A stretch of 5,087 nt of DNA, taken from positions 1-5,087 of the forward strand of contig JAGBRZ010000010.1 in assembly GCA_017632155.1 (NCBI GenBank). Reading direction: 5' to 3'. This DNA is from Clostridia bacterium. GTDB taxonomy: Bacteria; Bacillota_A; Clostridia; Oscillospirales; CAG-272. The translations under genes were made by a program, and so were the position numbers. The notes under the pieces were generated by a model. The model saw only the letters and a program-made list of their open reading frames with translations. It searched no databases and had not been told where the DNA came from. How positions within the stretch are numbered: position 1 is the stretch's first letter; each line of letters begins with the position of its first letter. Positions 1 through 5,087 of the stretch are shown piece by piece.

Positions 1-158
1 ACCTCCAACAGTTCGTTACACATATACGTCATATCCTGCTTGAGCGTGACCATTGACCAAATGCTGATAATTAAGACTAAAACAAGAGCGATGACGAGAA
101 CCGCCACCGCTACGTCGATATAGCCTTCTGCTTTTTTGTTTTTGAGTGTTTTTAACAC
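1..158 (-). CDS. TadE/DUF4320-like single-helix membrane protein, N-terminal part (partial at left edge)
   Basis: Only the first 52 codons are in the window; the C-terminus lies beyond the left edge. I chose the GTG at 158-156 because a near-perfect AAGGAGGT site sits 6-7 bases upstream and no ATG fits. The protein opens with a lysine-rich cytoplasmic stretch (LKTLKNKKAEG, residues 2-12), followed by YIDVAV and one long hydrophobic helix at about residues 16-37. Polar sequence with a Cys at 47 follows. This layout matches the DUF4320/TadE-like proteins found at the end of clostridial tad-type operons. Such proteins are thought to be minor pilin-like or pseudopilin components handled by the prepilin peptidase and the TadB/TadC platform. 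The Gly12-Tyr13 step with Asp15 could be a variant class III cleavage site, but the usual Glu at +5 is absent, so processing is uncertain. The gene follows the TadC-like gene after 12 bases. The family assignment is from recognition, not a search. Confidence 0.72.
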   Translation of the reverse strand, partial: MLKTLKNKKAEGYIDVAVAVLVIALVLVLIISIWSMVTLKQDMTYMCNELLE

Positions 159-164
159 GGTTGC

Positions 165-172
165 ACCTCCTT
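165..172 (-). promoter_or_regulatory. Ribosome binding site deciding the GTG start of the DUF4320-like gene
   Basis: AAGGAGGT lies 6 bases before the GTG at 158-156. Its first two bases are the last two of the TAA stop of the TadC-like gene (173-171). The strength of this site and its spacing are the main reason for calling a GTG-started gene here. Confidence 0.8.
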
Positions 173-1043
173 AAAAGAGCGTTCCCATCGAAGTCAGAAG
201 CACCTGTCCGAGCACCGCCACATAGATAAGGATAAAGCAGAAAAGAAGTGCCATTGAGAGCTTACGCACCTTGCGAGGTACTGCGTTTGCCTGCGCCTTG
301 AGCTGTTCTCGCTGATAGTCAGCAAACTTCAATGCGGTAGTTCCCCAATATACTTCCATATCATCACCGCGCACAACACCGATCAGACCTCTTGTGACGT
401 CACTCATCATCGTAGAGCCAACGCGAGACTCCAAACGTGTTAATGCAACTTCCTCGTTACCGGAGCGCATATCCGCGATGGTGATCTCAAGCTCCTCCTT
501 GAGTTCGGGGCAAGTGGTATCCTTAAAGGACTCAAGAGCATACACAGCTCCCTTTTTGTGCTTGATCGTCTTTTCGATAGAGCCGACAAGTCGGGGCAAT
601 TCGTACTCGATCTTCTTTCTCTTTGCCGCGATCATCTTGGTGACTTTCTTAGTTTCAGAGAAATACATCACTACCGCCACAAAAGCGATAAAGAGTCCAA
701 GCAACTTGAAAATGAGGAAAGCCGGGATAGCGAGAAGTCCGATAGCCACCGATTTCACGATAGCATTGGAAACGTACATTTCGGGTGAAATATCCATGCC
801 CGCCGTTCTGAGGTCTGCTTCGAGCTGTGCTTTCTTGTATTCATTGAGTTTGATCTTCTCGGAGAGCTTTGTCGCAAACTCCTTGAGGTAGATCTCAATG
901 ATACTCGTTTTCTTATCGCCCTTCTTACCGAGGTTGTTTGCCGCTTTCGATGCTTTCATCGTGGGAACCTTCATCAAGTCCGCGAGAACACATCCGATAC
1001 CCACCGCCGCAAAGAGACCGATGAAAATCTGTAAAATAATCAT
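171..1043 (-). CDS. tadC: TadC-like type II secretion F-family membrane protein
   Basis: This is probably the second inner-membrane platform protein of the Tad machine, the partner of the TadB-like protein encoded just upstream and the likely docking site for the CpaF ATPase. The 290 residues show an N-terminal membrane helix (about 4-21), a basic cytoplasmic segment, and a LEADLRTAGMDISPEMY stretch (74-90) of the kind that precedes the helices in TadC proteins. A hydrophobic pair follows at about 95-128, then a cytoplasmic T2SSF domain (about 143-255, with ELPRLVGSIEKTI and the acidic SGNEEVALTRLE segment), and a last helix at about 262-284. Length and topology fit TadC. The ATG at 1043 has an AAGGAGG site 7 bases upstream that overlaps the TAA stop of the preceding gene. 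The split between TadB and TadC rests mainly on gene order and topology, since both belong to the same family. Confidence 0.85.
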   Translation of the reverse strand: MIILQIFIGLFAAVGIGCVLADLMKVPTMKASKAANNLGKKGDKKTSIIEIYLKEFATKLSEKIKLNEYKKAQLEADLRTAGMDISPEMYVSNAIVKSVAIGLLAIPAFLIFKLLGLFIAFVAVVMYFSETKKVTKMIAAKRKKIEYELPRLVGSIEKTIKHKKGAVYALESFKDTTCPELKEELEITIADMRSGNEEVALTRLESRVGSTMMSDVTRGLIGVVRGDDMEVYWGTTALKFADYQREQLKAQANAVPRKVRKLSMALLFCFILIYVAVLGQVLLTSMGTLF

Positions 1044-1050
1044 ACCGTTT

Positions 1051-1057
1051 CCTCCTT
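1051..1057 (-). promoter_or_regulatory. Ribosome binding site of the TadC-like gene
   Basis: AAGGAGG lies 7 bases before the ATG at 1043 and shares two bases with the TAA stop (1058-1056) of the TadB-like gene. The same TAAGGAGG arrangement occurs at the next junction downstream (173-166), consistent with stop-and-restart translation of a platform gene set. Confidence 0.75.
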
Positions 1058-1982
1058 ATCTCTTATATTCAATGGGTTTCGTGATCTTGTTCATACGAAT
1101 CGCGGTAATGATAATGACTACGCCACTTATGGCAAGAACGATCTTACCAAACACCGTATTCATCAGCGCATCGTACCAATCCCTATTGAGACAGTACAAA
1201 AGCGGAATGTTGCCGACAACCATCAGCACCATCATCCAATACTCACGTCTGGTCTCGGCAAGCATCGTTTTCAAACTATTGTTTACCAAACGAACATCGG
1301 TGAGTTTAGATACAACGGGCATCAAGGTGTCCTTGAGGGTTCTGTCGTTCTGACACGCGATAAGGGTATCGCACCATTCCTCATAGATACTGTTCTTAAC
1401 CTTATCTTTGAGATTGTGGATAGCACCGCGAATGTCGGGTGAAATGATCGTTGCTTCTGCGATAAACTCCTCAAAAATACCCTTGATAGGAGGCTTGAGA
1501 TAGGAAAGGTTCTCCTGCACCGCACTTACAAGGTTGTCGCTTCGGATATATGAGGTGGTGATGATAGAAAGAGCCGTTTCAAGCTCTTGTCTGACCTGCG
1601 TTTCATAGATAGCAATCGCTTTGGTGAGGTAGGCAAAAGGAATCAGAGCGAAAGCAATCGCAAGAACGGGAATAAGGAACATATTATCAATGGCGATTGC
1701 CACGATACAACCCGCTACCATAAGAAGCAGAGCCGCCGTACATGCCAATGAAAACTGCTTTTCCTTGCCCGTTTCCTGCAAAGCTCGTCTGATACGTTCA
1801 AGCTCAAGAATGAGTCTGTTCTTTCTTTTCTTACCTCGTGCCATCAACGCTTGGTCTTTGAGGGTCTGTTGTTTGTTGAACAGTTCATTTATATCCTTAT
1901 TGATCTGTTCGGGTGTCAGCTTCAAGAGCGCAATCGTCGCAACGACAAGCAAAATAAAGCTGATAATATAGAGTGCTGTCAT
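1056..1982 (-). CDS. tadB: TadB-like type II secretion F-family membrane protein
   Basis: This is probably the first inner-membrane platform protein of the Tad-like system, working with the TadC-like protein and the CpaF ATPase. The 308 residues have an N-terminal helix (about 3-21) and a long charged cytoplasmic stretch (22-77) rich in Lys, Arg and Glu that is probably helical. Two adjacent helices follow (about 78-98 and 101-120). The T2SSF-type cytoplasmic domain (about 128-245) contains VRQELETALSIITTSYIRSDNL-like helices and a SPDIRGAIHNLKDKV segment. Two C-terminal helices lie at about 249-265 and 279-296. The start codon overlaps the stop of cpaF by four bases (ATGA, 1982-1979), so translation of the two is probably coupled. 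Sequence identity to proteobacterial TadB looks low by eye; the call rests on topology, length and position between cpaF and a second F-family gene. Confidence 0.83.
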   Translation of the reverse strand: MTALYIISFILLVVATIALLKLTPEQINKDINELFNKQQTLKDQALMARGKKRKNRLILELERIRRALQETGKEKQFSLACTAALLLMVAGCIVAIAIDNMFLIPVLAIAFALIPFAYLTKAIAIYETQVRQELETALSIITTSYIRSDNLVSAVQENLSYLKPPIKGIFEEFIAEATIISPDIRGAIHNLKDKVKNSIYEEWCDTLIACQNDRTLKDTLMPVVSKLTDVRLVNNSLKTMLAETRREYWMMVLMVVGNIPLLYCLNRDWYDALMNTVFGKIVLAISGVVIIITAIRMNKITKPIEYKR

Positions 1983-3289
1983 ACGCTTTCCTCCTCTCTT
2001 TCAAATCTTTTAAGAAGCTCGTGCGGGATACCGCCGCGCAAAAGCTTTGAGCGCAGATACTCCGATGGGCTGTTTTCTTGGATGAACTCACCTACAATGT
2101 GAAACTGACCGTCCACGTACTCGTTACTGTGGATCTTGTAGCGGTAGAGCGTTCTGTACTCAAGCTCTCCGTCATCGTGAACGATGCACTCGGAAATGTC
2201 CATTACCTTACGGGTGTTGTCCTCAAGCTTGTGTGCAAACACAACTACGGGGAAAGCAAGTGCCGCCTGCTGCATAGAGATCTTCATGTCGATAGGAAAT
2301 CTTCTCTGCGAAAGGAAGGCAATACGGCGATGAGCATATCTGCCACCGCCACCGTGAACGGTCGTTACAACGGTGTGGTCTGTGGAGCTTGCTTCTACTG
2401 CGGAATGAGCCTCCGCGTCTCTCATCTCACCAACGCAGATCACGTCGGGGTCAAAACGGAGTGCAGCCATTACCAAGTCCTCTTGGGTAATGTCATAGAT
2501 GTCCTTATCCGAGGGGCGAGACAGCGTATGCACCACGTTATTGATGACTCTGCCCTGCTCGTCTCTCTTGACAAGGGAAAGCTCTCTTGCACCGCTTTCA
2601 ATCGTATAGATACGTTTACTGTCGGGGATAGAGCCGAGGAGAGAGTTCAAAAGCGTTGTCTTACCGGAGCTTGTTCTACCTGCAACAACGAAGGACACAC
2701 CGTAACGTAAGCAAGTCTCAAGAAAGGCAAGCATATCGTCGGTGAGTGAGTCGGTTTCGATGAGGTTTTCCCTATCTACTCTCTGCGGATGAAGCATACG
2801 GATAGAGACCGCGATACCTCTGTCGGCATCTACAATAGGTTCTTTCAAAGCCGTAACACGAGTGTTATTCGGCAAATGTCCCTGCGCGATGGGAGCCGCA
2901 TTGTCGATAATCATACCCGAATGGTGAAGCAGCTTCTTTACAATGTCGATGGCGTGTTGCGGAGAGAAAAAGTGTTCCTCTGCCTTCTCAATACGACCGT
3001 CAAGGTGTGTCAAAGCTACATCATCCCAACCGTTGATATTGATCTCCTCAAGGTCGGGGTCTGCAAGGTACTTGGTGAGGATCGAATACTCCGCCATTTC
3101 GGTGAAAAGACGTTCTACCAAGCCTTTGGTGTCATACCCCGCTACCGAATAACCCGTATCATAAAGATACTTTCCGATATACGCTTTCAGCTCGGCGGTC
3201 TTGCTTTTGTCGATGAGTGCTGCCGCGTAGTTCTTCGCAATATGGCTCTGTGTAAGCCCTACAAGCGAAGATAATTCGATCTGTGCCAT
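1979..3289 (-). CDS. cpaF: CpaF/TadA-family secretion ATPase
   Basis: This is a hexameric VirB11/GspE-superfamily ATPase that would power filament assembly or secretion from the cytoplasmic face of the TadB/TadC platform. An N-terminal helical region (about 1-70) precedes the N-terminal domain with DPDLEEININGWDDV (77-91), typical of CpaF. The Walker A is GRTSSGKTT at 204-212 (Lys210). The Asp-box equivalent is IYTIES (227-232, Glu231). The Walker B is DPDVICVGEMRD (280-291) with Glu288. The His box is HTVVTTVHGGGG (305-316, His312). Overall it is a complete 436-residue enzyme with all nucleotide-binding elements. The Ala-Asn-Ser that usually follows the His-box histidine is replaced by a run of four glycines. 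The ATG lies 3 bases after the stop of the ParA-like gene. Its ribosome site is the weakest in the operon (AAAGGGTGG), suggesting coupling to the upstream gene. The acidic C-terminus (FEREEESV) overlaps the next gene's ribosome site. Confidence 0.95.
   Translation of the reverse strand: MAQIELSSLVGLTQSHIAKNYAAALIDKSKTAELKAYIGKYLYDTGYSVAGYDTKGLVERLFTEMAEYSILTKYLADPDLEEININGWDDVALTHLDGRIEKAEEHFFSPQHAIDIVKKLLHHSGMIIDNAAPIAQGHLPNNTRVTALKEPIVDADRGIAVSIRMLHPQRVDRENLIETDSLTDDMLAFLETCLRYGVSFVVAGRTSSGKTTLLNSLLGSIPDSKRIYTIESGARELSLVKRDEQGRVINNVVHTLSRPSDKDIYDITQEDLVMAALRFDPDVICVGEMRDAEAHSAVEASSTDHTVVTTVHGGGGRYAHRRIAFLSQRRFPIDMKISMQQAALAFPVVVFAHKLEDNTRKVMDISECIVHDDGELEYRTLYRYKIHSNEYVDGQFHIVGEFIQENSPSEYLRSKLLRGGIPHELLKRFEREEESV
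1988..1998 (-). promoter_or_regulatory. Ribosome binding site of the TadB-like gene, inside the end of cpaF
   Basis: GAGAGGAGGAA lies within the last codons of cpaF, with the AGGAGG core 7 bases before the ATG at 1982. The same bases encode the Glu-Glu-Glu of the CpaF C-terminus. Confidence 0.75.
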
Positions 3290-3292
3290 AAC

Positions 3293-4033
3293 TTACACCA
3301 CCCTTTCCGCGATTGCTCTGATCGTCTGCATGAACTTCTTATCCTTCAACGGTTCATACAGATTTCCCTCCATATACTGTTCTGTCAGCGAGGAGCAGTA
3401 AGGAACCGTAAAGGCGATCTTTCCAAGATGAAGTCTCGCATCAGCGGCGGCAAGATTAAATTCCTCTCGGGGAATGTTCATCACCGCCACATCGTTTTCG
3501 CGGAGATAACCGTGAGAAGCAAAGATCTTCTGCTGAGACATCTGAAAGCTCAAGCACTTGAGATCGGGCGTAGACAGACGAATGACCTGCTCCGCTTTTT
3601 CAAGTGCTACGCTTGTAAGAAAGTTGGAGTCGGGGAGAGACATACAATCCACGATCACGTAGTCCGCGATACCTACAAGCACATCATAGAGATACTTTGC
3701 TTTTTCTTCCGTATAATCGGGAAAGGAGTGTTTGTTCTCGCTGTCCTTATATCCGAGATATCCGAGGTTCATTCTGTCCTTAGTCATTACCATATTGGAA
3801 ACAACGTCGTCAGCGAAAAAGTCGGGTTTGGTAAGGATAGTACCCACCGAGAATACGTCCTCGGAACGGAAGTTGGGAAAGATCACGGGAATGGTAGGTG
3901 TCACAATATCGGTAAACACGACGATAACAGCACTTTTGCCACGGGAGCGATTGTAAAGAGCTTCCGCGAGTTTTACCGAAAAGGTGGTCTTGCCACTATC
4001 CGGCGAACCCCATACTGCTATCAATTTACCCAT
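3293..4033 (-). CDS. ParA/MinD-like P-loop ATPase in the CpaE/TadZ position
   Basis: This is a soluble 246-residue P-loop NTPase. In tad loci the gene at this place (CpaE/TadZ) helps localise the assembly machine to a pole or site, and that role is inferred here from context. Visible motifs are a P-loop GSPDSGKTT at 9-17 (Lys15, Thr16) right after the first strand (KLIAVW), a VVFTDIV stretch at 38-44 where ParA proteins have Walker A', and a Walker B-like YVIVDC at 125-130 (Asp129). It differs from classical CpaE in two ways. It lacks the N-terminal receiver-like domain, starting directly with the ATPase strand. It also lacks the signature lysine of the deviant Walker A (KGGxGKT), having Ser10 there by my alignment. 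The gene overlaps the end of cpaB by 8 bases and ends 3 bases before cpaF. It could instead be a general SIMIBI ATPase with another role. Confidence 0.82.
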   Translation of the reverse strand: MGKLIAVWGSPDSGKTTFSVKLAEALYNRSRGKSAVIVVFTDIVTPTIPVIFPNFRSEDVFSVGTILTKPDFFADDVVSNMVMTKDRMNLGYLGYKDSENKHSFPDYTEEKAKYLYDVLVGIADYVIVDCMSLPDSNFLTSVALEKAEQVIRLSTPDLKCLSFQMSQQKIFASHGYLRENDVAVMNIPREEFNLAAADARLHLGKIAFTVPYCSSLTEQYMEGNLYEPLKDKKFMQTIRAIAERVV

Positions 4034-4838
4034 TGTTCTCCTCCTCCGTTTCCTTCGGTGTGTTGTCGATGGGGTTATTCTTCAGATAATCGTCCTGCAC
4101 CTTGATATATGCGTCTGCCTTATCCGTTTCCCCTCTGTAAACAAGCGTAAAGTGGATGGTAGTCACAGAATTGTAGTGTGCCAAAAGCTCTGCCTGCTCG
4201 GGTGTAACAAGTACCGTAACAGTAGCGGCTTTACCGCCCTCAACGATCTCGTCCTTATCCACACCTTCGTTTGTGGTTGTGGTAATGACCTTAACGTATT
4301 TCAGCTCTGCGGGGATATATGAGGTATACATATCCTTGTCGTAAATGATTACAGACACAATATCTCCATTTTCAAGCTTATCCGAGAGACCTGCTGCAAA
4401 GTTTGCCACATTCACGGAAACTGCTACCTTTTCCCCGCCAAGTCCGAGAAGCACATCGTCTGCGCTCTTGTTATCGGTGGAGAGTTTGTTTGCAAAAAGA
4501 TAATCTCCCGTGTAAAGATCTGTCGCGGCATATTTACCGACAACGGCTTTACCGTCTTTGATTACGTTATTCGGAAGATTGTAGGAACCGACGTTGACGA
4601 TTTCAAGGTGGTCTGCGGTGATGATCTGACCTCTCGGCACATCTGCTTTGAGTCTGACAATATCCACCTTCTGATCGGTAAATCTGTTCACCAAGGGTGC
4701 AACGCCAAAGGTGATAAGAAGTGCGAGTACGATACAGATAACTCCGATGACCGTTCTTGAAGAAAATGGCTTCTTACCGGGAGCTTTAGGTGCTTTGGGT
4801 GTTTTCATAGGCTTGGAGCCAAAATTTCCAAAACTCAT
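4026..4838 (-). CDS. cpaB: CpaB/RcpC-like SAF-domain membrane-anchored protein
   Basis: This is a 270-residue protein of the Flp pilus assembly CpaB/RcpC type. In Gram-negative systems the family stabilises the secretin or binds peptidoglycan; in a cell without an outer membrane it probably spans or contacts the cell wall around the machine. A basic, proline-rich cytoplasmic leader (PMKTPKAPKAPGKK, 10-23) precedes one membrane helix (about 29-50). A SAF domain follows (about 59-121, with VRLKADVPRGQIITADHLE and the VVGKYAATDLYTGDYLFANKL signature-like stretch). An RcpC-type beta-rich region (about 136-250) contains KVAVSVNVANFAAGLSDKLENGDIVSV. The tail (about 251-270) is polar and acidic. The ATG at 4838 has AAGGAGG 10 bases upstream. 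The downstream ATPase gene starts inside its final codons. The SAF fold and topology are convincing; the exact function in a monoderm is inferred. Confidence 0.88.
   Translation of the reverse strand: MSFGNFGSKPMKTPKAPKAPGKKPFSSRTVIGVICIVLALLITFGVAPLVNRFTDQKVDIVRLKADVPRGQIITADHLEIVNVGSYNLPNNVIKDGKAVVGKYAATDLYTGDYLFANKLSTDNKSADDVLLGLGGEKVAVSVNVANFAAGLSDKLENGDIVSVIIYDKDMYTSYIPAELKYVKVITTTTNEGVDKDEIVEGGKAATVTVLVTPEQAELLAHYNSVTTIHFTLVYRGETDKADAYIKVQDDYLKNNPIDNTPKETEEENNG
4038..4047 (-). promoter_or_regulatory. Ribosome binding site of the ParA-like gene, inside the end of cpaB
   Basis: GGAGGAGGAG sits just before the ATG at 4033, with a GGAGG core 6 bases away. It lies in frame within cpaB, where it encodes Glu-Glu-Glu. 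Together with the 8-base gene overlap it supports the ATG at 4033 and coupled translation. Confidence 0.75.
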
Positions 4839-4848
4839 TTTTCTTTTT

Positions 4849-4855
4849 CCTCCTT
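4849..4855 (-). promoter_or_regulatory. Ribosome binding site of cpaB
   Basis: AAGGAGG lies 10 bases before the ATG at 4838, in the 20-base gap after the peptidase stop codon. It supports this start over the internal ATG at codon 11. Confidence 0.75.
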
Positions 4856-4858
4856 AAA

Positions 4859-5087
4859 TTAAATGAAATATCCGATCATCAGACCGGTAGATAAAAACGG
4901 CAAAAGCGGAAAGGCTTCTTTGTTAGATTGCTTCTTGACCTTGTTGTAAATCGTTTGAAATACGATTGCAAAGACAAGACCGATCATATAGCCGATCACA
5001 CCGCCGTAAAAACCGAGGCACAAAGCGGCAGCAGTTGAGAATTTGAAATCTGCTCCGCCTTGCCCTTTCGTTTTGAAAAACATTACT
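4859..5087 (-). CDS. Type IV prepilin peptidase (A24 family), C-terminal half (partial at right edge)
   Basis: A24 peptidases are membrane aspartyl proteases that cut the short leader from prepilins. Only the last 75 or so residues are here; the reading frame stays open to the right edge (a GTA codon precedes the ATG at 5083). The catalytic-loop motif is GQGGADFKF, with the second catalytic aspartate encoded at 5050-5048, matching the GxGD/GGAD-x-K motif of the family. Two hydrophobic stretches follow, one of about 27 residues (AAALCLGFYGGVIGYMIG onward) and a C-terminal one with PLLPFLSTGLMIGY, equivalent to the PFgPfL(A)LG ending of the family. The first catalytic aspartate and the N-terminal helices must lie beyond the window. 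The ATG at 5083 is therefore probably internal, since a 74-residue protein starting there would lack half the active site. The gene is followed by cpaB after 20 bases, so it belongs to the operon. Confidence 0.85.
   Translation of the reverse strand, partial: VMFFKTKGQGGADFKFSTAAALCLGFYGGVIGYMIGLVFAIVFQTIYNKVKKQSNKEAFPLLPFLSTGLMIGYFI

Noticed and set aside
1..6. GGAGGT (minus strand) at the left edge as a ribosome site for a following gene
   Set aside because: It lies in frame within the DUF4320-like gene, only about 52 codons in, and nothing downstream is visible to support a start.
394..1353. Plus-strand open frames opposite the TadC-like and TadB-like genes, with hydrophobic stretches
   Set aside because: The hydrophobic runs mirror the membrane helices of the real genes on the other strand, and no ribosome site or family match was seen.
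1322..2091. Short minus-strand frames of 64-67 codons overlapping the TadB-like and cpaF genes
   Set aside because: They overlap real genes in another frame on the same strand, are rich in Arg/Ser/Cys, and have no independent support.
2078..2710. A 210-codon open frame on the plus strand, opposite cpaF
   Set aside because: It lies wholly antisense to a gene with intact catalytic motifs, has no convincing ribosome site or recognisable domain, and its composition is that of a codon-bias shadow.
3428..4105. A 225-codon open frame on the plus strand, opposite the ParA-like gene and the end of cpaB
   Set aside because: It is antisense to two well-supported genes and crosses their junction. The His/Cys-rich, motif-free translation is typical of a shadow frame.
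4839..4858. Possible promoter or terminator between the peptidase gene and cpaB
   Set aside because: The gap is only 20 bases and is filled by the ribosome site and an A-rich spacer. There is no hairpin and no room for -35/-10 elements.
4859..5083. A complete 74-residue gene starting at the ATG at 5083
   Set aside because: The frame is open to the window edge, and the protein would lack the first catalytic aspartate and N-terminal helices of A24 peptidases, so it is treated as the end of a longer gene.

Overview
The window lies inside one tightly packed operon, read entirely on the minus strand. It encodes the core of a Tad-like (tight adherence / type IV filament, type II secretion-related) assembly machine. 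In transcription order, from the right edge to the left, it holds: the C-terminal half of an A24-type prepilin peptidase (cut by the right edge); a membrane-anchored SAF-domain protein of the CpaB/RcpC type; a small ParA/MinD-like P-loop ATPase in the CpaE/TadZ position; a CpaF/TadA secretion ATPase; two polytopic platform proteins of the TadB and TadC (T2SSF) type; and the N-terminal part of a one-helix TadE/DUF4320-like protein that starts with GTG (cut by the left edge).

The genes probably act together. The peptidase processes prepilin-like substrates. TadB and TadC form the inner-membrane platform, and CpaF powers subunit extraction or insertion from the cytoplasmic face. The ParA-like ATPase may position the machine. 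CpaB sits in the membrane with its SAF domain outside. The DUF4320-like protein is a candidate pseudopilin or filament-associated subunit. No secretin (CpaC/RcpA), CpaD or lipoprotein gene is visible here, and the major pilin gene, if there is one, lies outside the window.

The organism is most likely a monoderm member of the Bacillota, probably a gut-type Clostridia. The evidence is the strong AAGGAGG-type ribosome binding sites, the absence of visible outer-membrane components, and the resemblance of CpaB, CpaF and DUF4320 to clostridial versions. This is inference from recognition, not from a search. The gene set could belong to a chromosomal tad locus or to a clostridial integrative element or plasmid; the window has no integrase, relaxase or attachment site to decide.

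Junctions are very short: 20 nt, -8 nt overlap, 3 nt, -4 nt overlap, 12 nt and 12 nt. No promoter, terminator, RNA gene, repeat array or insertion sequence was found, and no non-coding stretch exceeds about 20 bases. The points most worth a second look are the glycine-rich replacement in the His box of CpaF, the non-canonical P-loop of the ParA-like ATPase, and the atypical prepilin-like N-terminus of the DUF4320-like protein.
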